A stretch of DNA of 64,000 nt, taken from Vibrio sp. S9_S30. GTDB taxonomy: Bacteria > Pseudomonadota > Gammaproteobacteria > Enterobacterales > Vibrionaceae. Location: NCBI RefSeq assembly GCF_014694455.1, contig NZ_JAAUWT010000023.1:1-64000 (forward strand). Direction: 5' to 3'. A model generated the notes under the pieces. The model had not been told where the DNA came from. It worked only from the letters and a program-made list of their open reading frames with translations, and ran no database searches. Within the stretch, counting starts at the first letter, position 1. Each line of letters opens with the position of its first letter. Both the position numbers and the translations under genes were made by a program. Below are positions 41,774-50,652 of the stretch, piece by piece.

Positions 41774-41906
41774 TTCCTAAGATTTTTACTTACTCCTAAG
41801 ATTTTCACTTGCCTCTATGGTTTTTACTTATCTCTATGGTTTTTACTTATCCCTATGGTTTCCAATTACTCCTATGGTTTCCAATTACTCCTATGGCTTT
41901 CACTTT
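41774..41906. repeat. 19-bp tandem repeat, seven copies
   Basis: Seven head-to-tail units begin at 41774, 41793, 41812, 41831, 41850, 41869 and 41888, with consensus TCCTATGGTTTTTACTTA. The first two carry AAGA for ATGG; units 5 and 6 share TTTCCAATTA. Divergence rises toward both ends. It fills the space between nagZ and the convergent btsR gene. Confidence 0.92.
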
Positions 41907-41956
41907 GAACAAAGTTTAAATGGAATCAGGCTGCTGCCGATTGCGCGGCGACTTTG

Positions 41957-42679
41957 TTACGGAATGCCTAATGTTTCTTTTAAGCTCTTCAAAAAGCGTC
42001 GACTGACGGGCACTGGATGCCCGCTTTGCGTAATGATTTCGGCAAGACCGTGTTCCAACAATTTAATTTCCCGAATGGCTTGAGTGTTCACCAAATACTG
42101 GCGATGACAACGCAAGAGAGAGGTTTTTTGTTCGAGCACTTTTAGTGTCAGATGGCTCGTCGCAGTTTGCTCTGCGGTTTTTACTTGCACGCCTGATATA
42201 CCCGTGTAAGCAAATTCAACATCGTGTATTGGGATAATGACAATCCGATTTAGACCAATACATGGAACGTGATCCAGTTTATCTTGCACGAGGGCGGTGA
42301 TATTTTGTGGTTCTTTGAGTCGAGCTGTTTTGATCAATCGAGAAACACACTTTTTTAACCGTGATGGTTCAACGGGTTTTAAAAGGTAATCGAATGCATT
42401 GTCCTCAAATGCTTGAATCGCATATTGATCGTACGCAGTAACAAACACCACATTAGGCATCGTATCGGGGTCAAGCATGGAAAGCAGTTCAATGCCACTG
42501 ATCTGAGGCATATGAATGTCCAAAAAAACAACGTCTGGCTTACTGGCGTTGATTTTTTTTAGCCCTTCGATGGCATTACTTGCCTGATCAATCACATCGA
42601 TCTCTTGCGTTTCAGTCAACAACTCGCTCAGTTCTTCTCGAGCAAATTGTTCATCATCAATGAGAATAGCGGTCAGCAT
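41957..42679 (-). CDS. btsR: LytTR response regulator BtsR
   Basis: 240-aa transcription factor. Receiver domain 1-120 with acidic pair DDE at 8-10, phospho-Asp54 in VVFLDIHMP and Lys in LLKPVEPSRL; LytTR DNA-binding domain about 135-238 (HLTLKVLEQ...LLRCHRQYLVN). It overlaps the kinase gene by 7 bp, so both are translated from one mRNA. BtsR homologues (YehT) bind ACC(G/A)CT(C/T) repeats; four such repeats lie upstream of the cstA-family gene in this window. Confidence 0.92.
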   Translation of the reverse strand: MLTAILIDDEQFAREELSELLTETQEIDVIDQASNAIEGLKKINASKPDVVFLDIHMPQISGIELLSMLDPDTMPNVVFVTAYDQYAIQAFEDNAFDYLLKPVEPSRLKKCVSRLIKTARLKEPQNITALVQDKLDHVPCIGLNRIVIIPIHDVEFAYTGISGVQVKTAEQTATSHLTLKVLEQKTSLLRCHRQYLVNTQAIREIKLLEHGLAEIITQSGHPVPVSRRFLKSLKETLGIP

Positions 42680-44361
42680 TCCTTTGTCTCTGTTGTCGGG
42701 AGCTTAAAGCTCATTCGAGTGTACTTCTGTGGTTGGCTGTCTATGTGTAATGTTGACGATCGCCCTAGGAGGTTTATCAGACGTTTATTCACAATATCTA
42801 ACCCTAATCCAGAGTGGTTTTGTGCAGGGGCTTGATAGAGCCCCGCGTTGTCTTCAACCACTATAGTGTGCTCGCCATTTTCAGTGTGGCTATATATTCG
42901 AACTTTACCATTTTCTAGCAGTTGAGAAATACCGTGCTTGATAGCATTTTCGACCAGAGGTTGCAGGGTAAAGCTGGGTATGATTTTTTCCAGTAAAGCA
43001 TCATCGATCGCCCATTCCACTTCTAGGCGATCACTAAATCGTGCTTTTTCAATGGTGAGGTACGCATTCACGTGCTCCAATTCTTCCTTTAGTCGAACGG
43101 TTTCTATATTTTGCTTGAGATTGCTCCGGAAGAATTGAGATAAATGTTGAATCAGATCCCGCGCTTTATCGGGGTTTCGTCGTGTAATGGCACTGATGGT
43201 ATTCAGTGCGTTGAACAGAAAATGTGGATTAACTTGGGCGTGAAGTAGCTTAATTTCAGCCTGAGTGAGGAGTGTTTGCTGCTCTTGATAATCGCCATAC
43301 AAAATTTGGCTGGAAAGCAGTTGAGCAATCCCTTCGGCCATCGACATATTGATGGTGGAAAATAATTTCCGTTTGGGCTCATAGAGCTTGATGGTGCCTA
43401 CTACATCATCCCCGGTGTTCAAAGGAATAATCAGCGCTGAGCCCAGCTTACAATGTTCAGATAAAGAGCACTGATATGGCTGTTCTCTCCCATCTAGGTA
43501 GATGATTTTATTGTAGGAAATGGCATCTAATGTACTTTGGGATGAAATGGGCGTGTTGGGGTTGTGGTGGTCATCACCTATACCGACAAAGGCTAAAATT
43601 TTATCTTTGTCGGTAATGGATACAGCACCCACGTTGGTTTCTTCATAAATAATACGAGCAATTTTGTCGGCGTTACTGGCATTGAATCCAGAGCTCAGAA
43701 TCCCAACGGAACGTTCTGCGATTGTGAGTGCTCGCCGCGAAAATGTGGCGGAATATTTTTCGAAGATGGTTTTTCTATCCTGCAAGATGCTCATAAACAA
43801 TGCCGCACCAACAGAGTTTGCGATGATCATGGGAGCTGCAATGGCAGAGACCAGTTGATAAGACTGCTCAAAAGGTTTTGCTACGATCAAGATAATCAAC
43901 ATCTGTACAATTTCGGCAAAGAGCGTAACAGAAAAGACCACCAGCGGGTTAAAGAGCTGGCTCGAGCGGTTTTTTCTGACGTAGTAGCTATGCAAAATTC
44001 CGCCAATTAACCCTTCTGCTGTTGTCGAGATCGTACAGGCGAGGTCGGTGAAACCGCCGAGAGAATATCGGTGCATTCCCCCAGTTAAACCGACAGCAAA
44101 GCCAACAACGGGTCCACCAAATAGCCCTCCCATCACAGCGCCAATGGCTCGAGTGTTGGCAATGGCATCATTGATCTGTAACCCAAAGTACGTCCCCATA
44201 ATGCAAAATAGGGAAAAAAGGACATAACAGCTCAGTTTGTGGCTTAAGCGCGTAGAAATACTAAGTAGCGGCAGAAATATAGGCGTTTTACTCAGCATGT
44301 AAGCCAGTACGAGGTATACACACATTTGCTGGAGTAAAGATAATATGAGGTCCATAGCCAT
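42673..44361 (-). CDS. btsS: LytS-family sensor kinase BtsS
   Basis: 562-aa inner-membrane histidine kinase, the same size as E. coli BtsS (561), a high-affinity pyruvate sensor. N-terminal LytS-type transmembrane domain with NTRAIGAVMGGLFGGPVVG and GGMHRYSLGG near 75-110; GAF-like region about 220-350; His-kinase motif HAQVNPHFLFNALNTISAI near 375; ATPase motif GLGLDIVNKRL at the C-terminus. It shares an operon with btsR. Pyruvate as ligand is inferred from the family. Confidence 0.92.
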   Translation of the reverse strand: MAMDLILSLLQQMCVYLVLAYMLSKTPIFLPLLSISTRLSHKLSCYVLFSLFCIMGTYFGLQINDAIANTRAIGAVMGGLFGGPVVGFAVGLTGGMHRYSLGGFTDLACTISTTAEGLIGGILHSYYVRKNRSSQLFNPLVVFSVTLFAEIVQMLIILIVAKPFEQSYQLVSAIAAPMIIANSVGAALFMSILQDRKTIFEKYSATFSRRALTIAERSVGILSSGFNASNADKIARIIYEETNVGAVSITDKDKILAFVGIGDDHHNPNTPISSQSTLDAISYNKIIYLDGREQPYQCSLSEHCKLGSALIIPLNTGDDVVGTIKLYEPKRKLFSTINMSMAEGIAQLLSSQILYGDYQEQQTLLTQAEIKLLHAQVNPHFLFNALNTISAITRRNPDKARDLIQHLSQFFRSNLKQNIETVRLKEELEHVNAYLTIEKARFSDRLEVEWAIDDALLEKIIPSFTLQPLVENAIKHGISQLLENGKVRIYSHTENGEHTIVVEDNAGLYQAPAQNHSGLGLDIVNKRLINLLGRSSTLHIDSQPQKYTRMSFKLPTTETKEC

Positions 44362-44433
44362 TTTCCGTAATTATTTAAGCCCATTTTAATCGATAATGTA
44401 CGTATTCCGATGTTAAGAATGGCTTACTTTGAG

Positions 44434-44474
44434 TGTAAATTTATTTTTACATCTAATGTTTTTTTAAGTTTACA
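44434..44474 (+). promoter_or_regulatory. Tandem TyrR boxes before aroF
   Basis: A perfect TyrR box TGTAAA-N6-TTTACA lies at 44434-44451, and a weaker one, TGTTTT-N6-TTTACA, at 44457-44474. Their centres are 23 bp apart, about two helical turns, the strong-plus-weak arrangement that lets TyrR repress with tyrosine. Located 96-136 bp upstream of the aroF start. Confidence 0.88.
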
Positions 44475-44569
44475 CTTGAAATGTATTTTATTGCTGTTAT
44501 TTTGTTGTTTATTGGAATTGAAGCTCGCTTGTTGTGGTGGGTGTAATTTAAATTTTACAGGTAATAAAA

Positions 44570-45646
44570 ATGCAAAAGAGTGAATTGAGCAACATACACA
44601 TCAGTGACGAGCAGGTTTTAATTACGCCTAATCAGTTGAAGGACAAGATCCCACTGAGCGACGAAGCGCGTCGGTTTATTCAACAGTCTCGTCAGGAGAT
44701 AGCAGACATCATCGATAAGAAAGATCATCGCTTGTTGGTTGTCTGTGGTCCTTGCTCAATTCATGATCTGGATGCGGCTAAAGAATACGCAAAGCGCCTG
44801 AAGGCATTGTCTGAAAAATTGGACGACCAGATATACATCGTTATGCGTGTTTACTTTGAGAAACCGCGTACCACTGTTGGCTGGAAAGGGTTGATTAACG
44901 ACCCCCATTTGAATGGTACATTCGACATTGAGCACGGGCTACATGTGGCTCGCCAGCTGCTCGTTGATCTCGCAGAAATGAAGATTCCATTGGCGACGGA
45001 AGCCTTAGATCCAATAAGCCCTCAGTACCTTGCTGATACCTTCAGTTGGGCAGCGATTGGTGCAAGAACAACAGAATCGCAAACTCACCGTGAAATGGCC
45101 AGTGGTTTGTCTATGCCTGTTGGGTTTAAAAATGGCACAGATGGCAGCTTAGCAACGGCAATCAATGCGATGCAAGCCGCTTCTTCTGGTCACCGTTTTA
45201 TGGGAATAAACCGTGAAGGGCAAGTTGCGTTACTGACCACGCAAGGCAACCCAAATGGTCACGTTATTTTGCGAGGTGGTAAGCAAACGAACTACGATTC
45301 CGTTTCTGTGGCGGAGTGTGAAGAAGAAATGTCGAAGTCTGGGTTGGATGCGGCATTAATGGTGGATTGTAGCCACGCAAACTCGCGTAAGGATTTTCGT
45401 CGTCAGCCACTTGTTGCCGAAGATGTTATTCATCAAATCCGTGAAGGCAATAAGTCGATCATTGGTCTCATGATCGAAAGCCATATCAATGAGGGGAATC
45501 AGCCTTCAGACATACCCGTTAATGAGATGGCTTACGGCGTTTCTATCACCGATGCGTGTATCAATTGGGATGCAACTGAGGCACTATTAACGCATGCACA
45601 CCAAGAGCTTGTGCCATTTTTACAAGATAGAATGAAAAATCAATAA
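44570..45646 (+). CDS. aroF: DAHP synthase, tyrosine-sensitive type
   Basis: 358-aa class I 3-deoxy-7-phosphoheptulonate synthase, first step of aromatic amino-acid synthesis. Motifs: VVCGPCSIHD near 61-70, RVYFEKPRTTVGWKGLINDP near 96-115, GFKNGTDGS near 187, DCSHANSRKDF near 266. I call AroF rather than AroG/AroH because tyrA follows in the same transcript and TyrR boxes precede it, as in E. coli. CAGGTAAT precedes ATG 44570. Confidence 0.93.
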   Translation: MQKSELSNIHISDEQVLITPNQLKDKIPLSDEARRFIQQSRQEIADIIDKKDHRLLVVCGPCSIHDLDAAKEYAKRLKALSEKLDDQIYIVMRVYFEKPRTTVGWKGLINDPHLNGTFDIEHGLHVARQLLVDLAEMKIPLATEALDPISPQYLADTFSWAAIGARTTESQTHREMASGLSMPVGFKNGTDGSLATAINAMQAASSGHRFMGINREGQVALLTTQGNPNGHVILRGGKQTNYDSVSVAECEEEMSKSGLDAALMVDCSHANSRKDFRRQPLVAEDVIHQIREGNKSIIGLMIESHINEGNQPSDIPVNEMAYGVSITDACINWDATEALLTHAHQELVPFLQDRMKNQ

Positions 45647-45657
45647 GGTAATACTGG

Positions 45658-46782
45658 ATGGCAGTTGAACTGAATGAATTAAGAGATCAAATTGACCTAG
45701 TGGATAAACAAATGGTCGATTTGCTGGCACAAAGGCTAGCACTGGTAGAGAAAGTCGGGGAAGTAAAAAGTCAGCACGGTTTGCCTATTTACGTACCAGA
45801 GCGAGAAGCCTCAATGTTGGCATCTCGTAGAGAAGAAGCGGAAAGGCAAGGCGTACCTCCTCAGCTTATTGAAGACATTCTGCGTAGAACCATGCGCGAA
45901 TCGTATACCAGCGAAAAAGATTCAGGTTTCAAGTGCCTTAACCCAGATCTGGGGTCGGTAGTCATCGTTGGTGGACATGGTCAGCTGGGTGGATTGTTTG
46001 GACGTATGTTCAGCTTGTCTGGGTACAGCGTGAAAGTATTGGGTAGTCAAGATTGGGAGCGTGCCGACGAAATCCTCGATGGCGCTGGGCTCGTTGTTGT
46101 GACGGTTCCTATCCACTTGACGGAAAGCGTGATTGCTCAGTTAAACAACCTGCCTGAACAGTGCATTTTGTGTGATTTGACGTCGATAAAGTCAAAACCA
46201 TTGAGTGCAATGTTGCAGGCGCACTCCGGCCCGGTTGTTGGGTTACACCCTATGTTTGGTCCCGATGTTCCAAGCTTAGCAAAGCAAGTGGTGGTTTATT
46301 GCGATGGTCGTGGTGAGGAAGCTTACCAATGGCTACTGAAACAGATTGAGATTTGGGGCGCGAGCCTGTGTAAGTGTGAAGCCCAAGAACACGATCATGG
46401 TATGACCCTGATCCAGGCTCTGCGCCACTTTACTTCTTTTGCGTATGGTTTGCATTTAAGTGAAGAGAACCCCAATATCGAAAACCTATTACAACTGAGT
46501 TCGCCTATTTATCGGCTTGAACTTGCCATGGTTGGTCGTCTGTTTGCGCAGGATCCAAATCTGTATGCAGACATCATTTTATCTTCCGATGAAAACATTC
46601 AGATGATTAAGCGTTTCCACCAAAATTTTGGGAATGCATTAGCCATGCTAGAAGGCGACAACAAACAAGAGTTTGTCGAAAGCTTTGAAAAAGTCGGTGA
46701 GTGGTTTGGAGGGTATTCCCAGCAATTTATGGAAGAGAGTCAGAAGCTGCTGAAGCAAGCAAATGACGCGATTCATCGATAA
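45658..46782 (+). CDS. tyrA: Chorismate mutase/prephenate dehydrogenase TyrA
   Basis: 374-aa bifunctional enzyme. N-terminal AroQ chorismate mutase (about 1-90; LRDQIDLVDKQMVDLLAQR), then NAD-dependent dehydrogenase with GGHGQLGGLFGRMF near 105-118 and the catalytic-region motif VGLHPMFGPDVPS near 195. 11 bp after aroF; both lead to tyrosine. Length equals E. coli TyrA (373). Confidence 0.96.
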   Translation: MAVELNELRDQIDLVDKQMVDLLAQRLALVEKVGEVKSQHGLPIYVPEREASMLASRREEAERQGVPPQLIEDILRRTMRESYTSEKDSGFKCLNPDLGSVVIVGGHGQLGGLFGRMFSLSGYSVKVLGSQDWERADEILDGAGLVVVTVPIHLTESVIAQLNNLPEQCILCDLTSIKSKPLSAMLQAHSGPVVGLHPMFGPDVPSLAKQVVVYCDGRGEEAYQWLLKQIEIWGASLCKCEAQEHDHGMTLIQALRHFTSFAYGLHLSEENPNIENLLQLSSPIYRLELAMVGRLFAQDPNLYADIILSSDENIQMIKRFHQNFGNALAMLEGDNKQEFVESFEKVGEWFGGYSQQFMEESQKLLKQANDAIHR

Positions 46783-46803
46783 ACCTTTACCGGATATTGA
46801 ACT

Positions 46804-46832
46804 AAAAACGGCTTCTTAAGAAGCCGTTTTTA
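46804..46832. terminator. Bidirectional terminator after tyrA
   Basis: AAAAACGGCTTC, loop TTAA, GAAGCCGTTTTT; also ends the convergent peptidase transcript. Confidence 0.95.
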
Positions 46833-46878
46833 TGTAACCTAATTGGAGCGTCATCGGAGCCATGCACGTTTGCTGTGG

Positions 46879-47913
46879 TCAGTTTACTGCTAAGGCTGAT
46901 GAGGTATTTTTCACGGTATCAACCGAGCTGGGTATCGTGCTTTGGTTTTGTGTCAACAACACTTGCAGCTTTACAACGTTGCTCATCACATCAACCAGAG
47001 ATGCCCATTTAATACTGCGCTCTTTTTCAAACAAAGTATCAAAGTTTTCGGGAGTCCAATCCATAAAGTGTTTAGGATTCAATGTTCTCCCCAAGAAACG
47101 TACTTCATAATGCAAATGCGGACCAGTAGAGTTACCAGAGTTTCCGCACGTGGCGACAACATCGCCTTTCTTTACAAATTGACCACTGCGTACATTAAAG
47201 CCTTGTAAGTGAGCGTAGGAGGTCATAAATCCAAAGGCATGGCGTAACTTCAATAAATTCCCATACCCTTCCTTGCTCGGGCGTCTTAGCTCGACCACAC
47301 CATCTGCCGGAGCCAGTACTTGCTCTCCACGCTGGCATGTGAGATCAATCCCCAAATGTTGGTGGCGTTTGTCAGTAATTGGATTTTTTCGATAGCCGTA
47401 ATTGGATGAAATTCGTTGATACACCACTGGGCTGTCATTCGGAAGTAACCTGAACATGGTGGCACGCACCGCTGAATCGATCGCTGCGGCGTCAATTCGC
47501 TGTTCTAGAGACAACTCTGCGTAGTCTACAACGGAGGTTTCTTGCGTAATTCCAAGTACCGATTCCACATCATTTACACGTTTACCTAGAGCTAGAATTT
47601 CCCCTTTCTTTTCTTCCAATTCCTGAGTTAAAGAATGGTTCGTACTGATTTGAGCTTCATACAGAGCTTTAAACTGAGCACTCTTTTGGTCGAGGTAATC
47701 GATTTGGGATTGAGCATGACTGAAGTTTTGCTCTGATCTTGCCAGTGTATTTTCTGCGTGGGACTGGGCAGCGAAGTACTGATAAATCGAGGTACCAAGA
47801 AAGCTAGGCAGGGCGAAAAGAGAAAGGACAGCCAACGCAGTCGCTTTTCTTCCCACAAAAAAGTGCTGAACCCCAGACGACGTCGGGATTGATATTTGTA
47901 TTTTTCGTGACAT
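46879..47913 (-). CDS. M23-family cell-wall endopeptidase, membrane-anchored
   Basis: 344 aa. A single hydrophobic segment near 25-48 anchors the protein, a coiled-coil stretch (about 52-115, rich in Q/E/K) follows, and the LytM/M23 domain (about 170-285) carries zinc ligands in HLGIDLTCQRG and HLHYEVR, with active-site context SYAHLQGF. All catalytic ligands are present, so it should be an active D,D-endopeptidase rather than an EnvC-like activator. Placed 10 bp after plzA on the minus strand, suggesting an operon. Confidence 0.88.
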   Translation of the reverse strand: MSRKIQISIPTSSGVQHFFVGRKATALAVLSLFALPSFLGTSIYQYFAAQSHAENTLARSEQNFSHAQSQIDYLDQKSAQFKALYEAQISTNHSLTQELEEKKGEILALGKRVNDVESVLGITQETSVVDYAELSLEQRIDAAAIDSAVRATMFRLLPNDSPVVYQRISSNYGYRKNPITDKRHQHLGIDLTCQRGEQVLAPADGVVELRRPSKEGYGNLLKLRHAFGFMTSYAHLQGFNVRSGQFVKKGDVVATCGNSGNSTGPHLHYEVRFLGRTLNPKHFMDWTPENFDTLFEKERSIKWASLVDVMSNVVKLQVLLTQNQSTIPSSVDTVKNTSSALAVN

Positions 47914-47923
47914 TTATTGCTTT

Positions 47924-48292
47924 TTAAGCACCTAAATCAGATAGCTGCTCTATTTCTCTGTGCAAAAGGGCTTCATCGCCAACATTCAGCTCGACCAATC
48001 GTTTCAAGTGGCTGATGCTGTCGATATCAATATGATGAATACTAAGACGCATAAAATTATCGTTTAGCTCCACAATTTCAGCTTCCAATGATAGCACAAT
48101 GTCACTATCAGGTAACTCGATGTCGACATCCAGCATTTTATTTTTGTCGAAATTATGATTATCAGGTGAGCCAGAAAGCAAAAGACCATGTAGCGAAAGG
48201 TCTCGAATGTCACTGTTTAAAGTTAAATCGCCTTGCACCAGTTTTGCGGGAGCTTGGTAAATTACGCGAGAAAAACGACGGCGTTCAATCAT
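47924..48292 (-). CDS. plzA: PilZ-domain protein (PlzA-like)
   Basis: 122-aa single PilZ domain. The c-di-GMP motifs are RRRFSR (residues 4-9, RxxxR) and DLSLHGLLLSG (D/NxSxxG) near 31. Both are complete, so binding is possible. In V. cholerae the gene at this locus is PlzA; I use that name from synteny and sequence type. Shares an operon with the M23 peptidase, which may link c-di-GMP to cell-wall remodelling (inference). Confidence 0.8.
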   Translation of the reverse strand: MIERRRFSRVIYQAPAKLVQGDLTLNSDIRDLSLHGLLLSGSPDNHNFDKNKMLDVDIELPDSDIVLSLEAEIVELNDNFMRLSIHHIDIDSISHLKRLVELNVGDEALLHREIEQLSDLGA

Positions 48293-48429
48293 GGTGTGTT
48301 CTCTTTAGATTCATGCTTAAATTTTGCCTTATGGTAACTGTTGTACAAGGCTAATGGGTAAAGCGTCTTCTTTTTTGTGACGCTTAAGCGTCTAGTATCA
48401 ATATCCGATGATCTATTTTGAATATATAA

Positions 48430-48456
48430 GAAAAAAGACCGCACAGGCGGTCTTTA
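48430..48456. terminator. Terminator of ettA
   Basis: AAAAAAGACCGC, loop ACAG, GCGGTCTTTATT; functional mainly on the minus strand. Confidence 0.9.
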
Positions 48457-48475
48457 TTACACAATACAAATCAAG

Positions 48476-50143
48476 TTACTTCGTAATGCGCTTATATTTG
48501 ATTCGATGAGGTTCAGCTGCCTGTGCCCCGATCGTCTGTTTCAACCACTCTGTATACTCAGTATAGTTGCCTTCATAGAAATTCACCTGACCTTCATCAC
48601 GGTAGTCCAGAATATGGGTTGCAATTCTGTCTAGGAACCAACGGTCGTGCGAGATAACCATGGCGCATCCTGGGAACTCTAGCAGTGCTTCTTCAAGTGC
48701 ACGTAATGTTTCAACGTCAAGGTCATTGGTTGGTTCATCGAGTAGCAATACGTTGCCGCCGGCTTTTAGAAGCTTCGCTAAGTGAACACGGTTACGTTCA
48801 CCACCAGAAAGCTCTCCGATGATCTTCTGTTGATCGTTACCTTTAAAGTTAAAACGAGAACAGTAAGCACGAGCTGGAATTTCGAAGTTGTTGATCTTAA
48901 TGATATCAGCACCTTCTGAGATCTCTTGGAATACCGTGTTCTTGTCATCCATGCTGTCGCGGAACTGATCAACAGAAGCCAGCTTCACGGTTTCACCAAG
49001 TTCTATGGTTCCCGAGTCCGGCTGTTCTGCACCACTTAGCATTTTAAATAGTGTTGATTTACCTGCACCGTTAGCACCAACGATACCAACGATCGCCCCC
49101 TTAGGCATGCTGAAAGACAGATCATCAATAAGCACACGATCACCAAACGATTTCGTTAGGTTTTTTACTTCAAGAACTTTGTCACCCAAACGCTCACCTG
49201 GTGGGATAAACAACTCATTGGTTTCATTGCGTTTTTGGTACTGGCTAGTCGTCAATTCTTCAAATCGAGCCATACGCGCTTTTGACTTAGCTTGACGACC
49301 TTTCGGGTTTTGACGAACCCACTCAAGCTCTTTCTCGATCGTTTTTTGACGGGCGCTTTCGCTTGCTTTTTCTTGCTTCAAGCGCTCATCTTTTTGCTCT
49401 AGCCAAGAGGTGTAGTTACCTTCCCATGGAATACCTTCACCACGGTCAAGTTCTAGGATCCAACCTGCTGCGTTATCTAGGAAGTAACGGTCGTGTGTGA
49501 TGGCCACAACGGTACCGCTGTAATCCACTAAGAAGTGCTCAAGCCATGCAACGGATTCAGCGTCCAAGTGGTTGGTTGGTTCATCAAGAAGCAGCATGTC
49601 TGGTTTTTCGAGAAGTAAACGACAGATGGCAACGCGGCGGCGCTCACCGCCCGATAGGTGCTCAATTTTCGCATCCCACTCAGGAAGACGAAGGGCATCA
49701 GCGGCACGCTCTAGGGCTATTTCTAGGTTGTGACCATCTTTGGCTTGGATAAGGGCTTCGAGCTCACCTTGTTCTTTAGCTAGTGCGTCGAAGTCAGCAT
49801 CGGGCTCTGCGTAAGCGGCGTATACAGCGTCAATGCGTTTTAGTGCGTCAGCCACATCAGAGACCGCTTCTTCAACGATTTCTCGAACAGTTTTTGATTC
49901 ATCAAGTACGGGTTCTTGCGGAAGGTAACCGACATTAAGACCTTGCTGTGCACGAGCTTCACCGTCAATGTCAGTATCAATACCTGCCATGATACGTAAT
50001 AAGGTAGATTTACCAGAACCATTTAAACCTAAGACACCAATTTTAGCGCCTGGAAAAAAGCTAAGAGAAATGTCTTTCAGAATTTGACGTTTAGGTGGCA
50101 CCGTTTTGCTCACCCGCGACATGGTGTATACGTATTCAGCCAT
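48476..50143 (-). CDS. ettA: Energy-dependent translational throttle EttA (ABC-F)
   Basis: 555-aa cytoplasmic ABC-F ATPase binding the ribosomal E site and gating early elongation by ATP/ADP ratio. Two ATPase domains with Walker A GLNGSGKSTLL near 39 and GANGAGKSTLF near 355, signatures LSGGERRRVAI and LSGGERNRVHL, and Walker B ending in LLLDEPTNHLD and LLLDEPTNDLD. Length matches E. coli EttA (555). Copy B of the interspersed repeat lies in its upstream region. Confidence 0.96.
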   Translation of the reverse strand: MAEYVYTMSRVSKTVPPKRQILKDISLSFFPGAKIGVLGLNGSGKSTLLRIMAGIDTDIDGEARAQQGLNVGYLPQEPVLDESKTVREIVEEAVSDVADALKRIDAVYAAYAEPDADFDALAKEQGELEALIQAKDGHNLEIALERAADALRLPEWDAKIEHLSGGERRRVAICRLLLEKPDMLLLDEPTNHLDAESVAWLEHFLVDYSGTVVAITHDRYFLDNAAGWILELDRGEGIPWEGNYTSWLEQKDERLKQEKASESARQKTIEKELEWVRQNPKGRQAKSKARMARFEELTTSQYQKRNETNELFIPPGERLGDKVLEVKNLTKSFGDRVLIDDLSFSMPKGAIVGIVGANGAGKSTLFKMLSGAEQPDSGTIELGETVKLASVDQFRDSMDDKNTVFQEISEGADIIKINNFEIPARAYCSRFNFKGNDQQKIIGELSGGERNRVHLAKLLKAGGNVLLLDEPTNDLDVETLRALEEALLEFPGCAMVISHDRWFLDRIATHILDYRDEGQVNFYEGNYTEYTEWLKQTIGAQAAEPHRIKYKRITK

Positions 50144-50652
50144 TACCGACTTTCCTGTTATTCGAAAAATTAGGGCTGTATTTTATACCCAAGTAACCTA
50201 AAGATGCTAGGTTCAGCGATGTAGAGTGAGAAAAGTTCTTTTTTTACATGTCATTCAATGAAATCAAGATGCTTCATTTTTTACATGGCTTAAACGGCAA
50301 GAAAGGTGTGATAAAATTGGGTACTGACTTACGGTGTTTAAGAACAAACCGTCTACTAATTGGGATAGGAAAAGAAATTTTACTGAATAGGTGAGATTTC
50401 TATGGAACTGCTTGATTAGATAAGAGTCTAGCTTAGCAACCTTACTTATATGTGATCTTATGGCAAGTCGTTAGGCTTGTTACCCTAGGGGAAGATTCAA
50501 TCTAGGATTGTGCTTAATGGTCAGGTTGTCTCTAGCCTGAATATACCGTATCACTATAAAACGTTGCTCATAAAATTGTATTTTTACAGTTGCATTTAAA
50601 TTGCCATGGATACGCATTCATAAAGGCAAAGCTTTCAAAAGGACAGGTCTCC
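50144..50652. other. ettA-slt gap
   Basis: 509 bp. Besides repeat copy B it is AT-rich, with no ORF I trust. A small palindromic patch (CTAGG elements near 50487 and 50508) is present. The open frame from TTG 50590 is the N-terminal extension of slt and is not favoured. Confidence 0.4.
50183..50222 (-). repeat. Interspersed repeat, copy B, upstream of ettA
   Basis: On the minus strand GCTGAACCTAGCATCTTT-AGGTTACTTGGGTATAAAAT. ACCTA/TAGGT form a 5-bp stem around GCATCTT. The TATAAA end faces ettA and could act as a -10 element. Confidence 0.65.
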
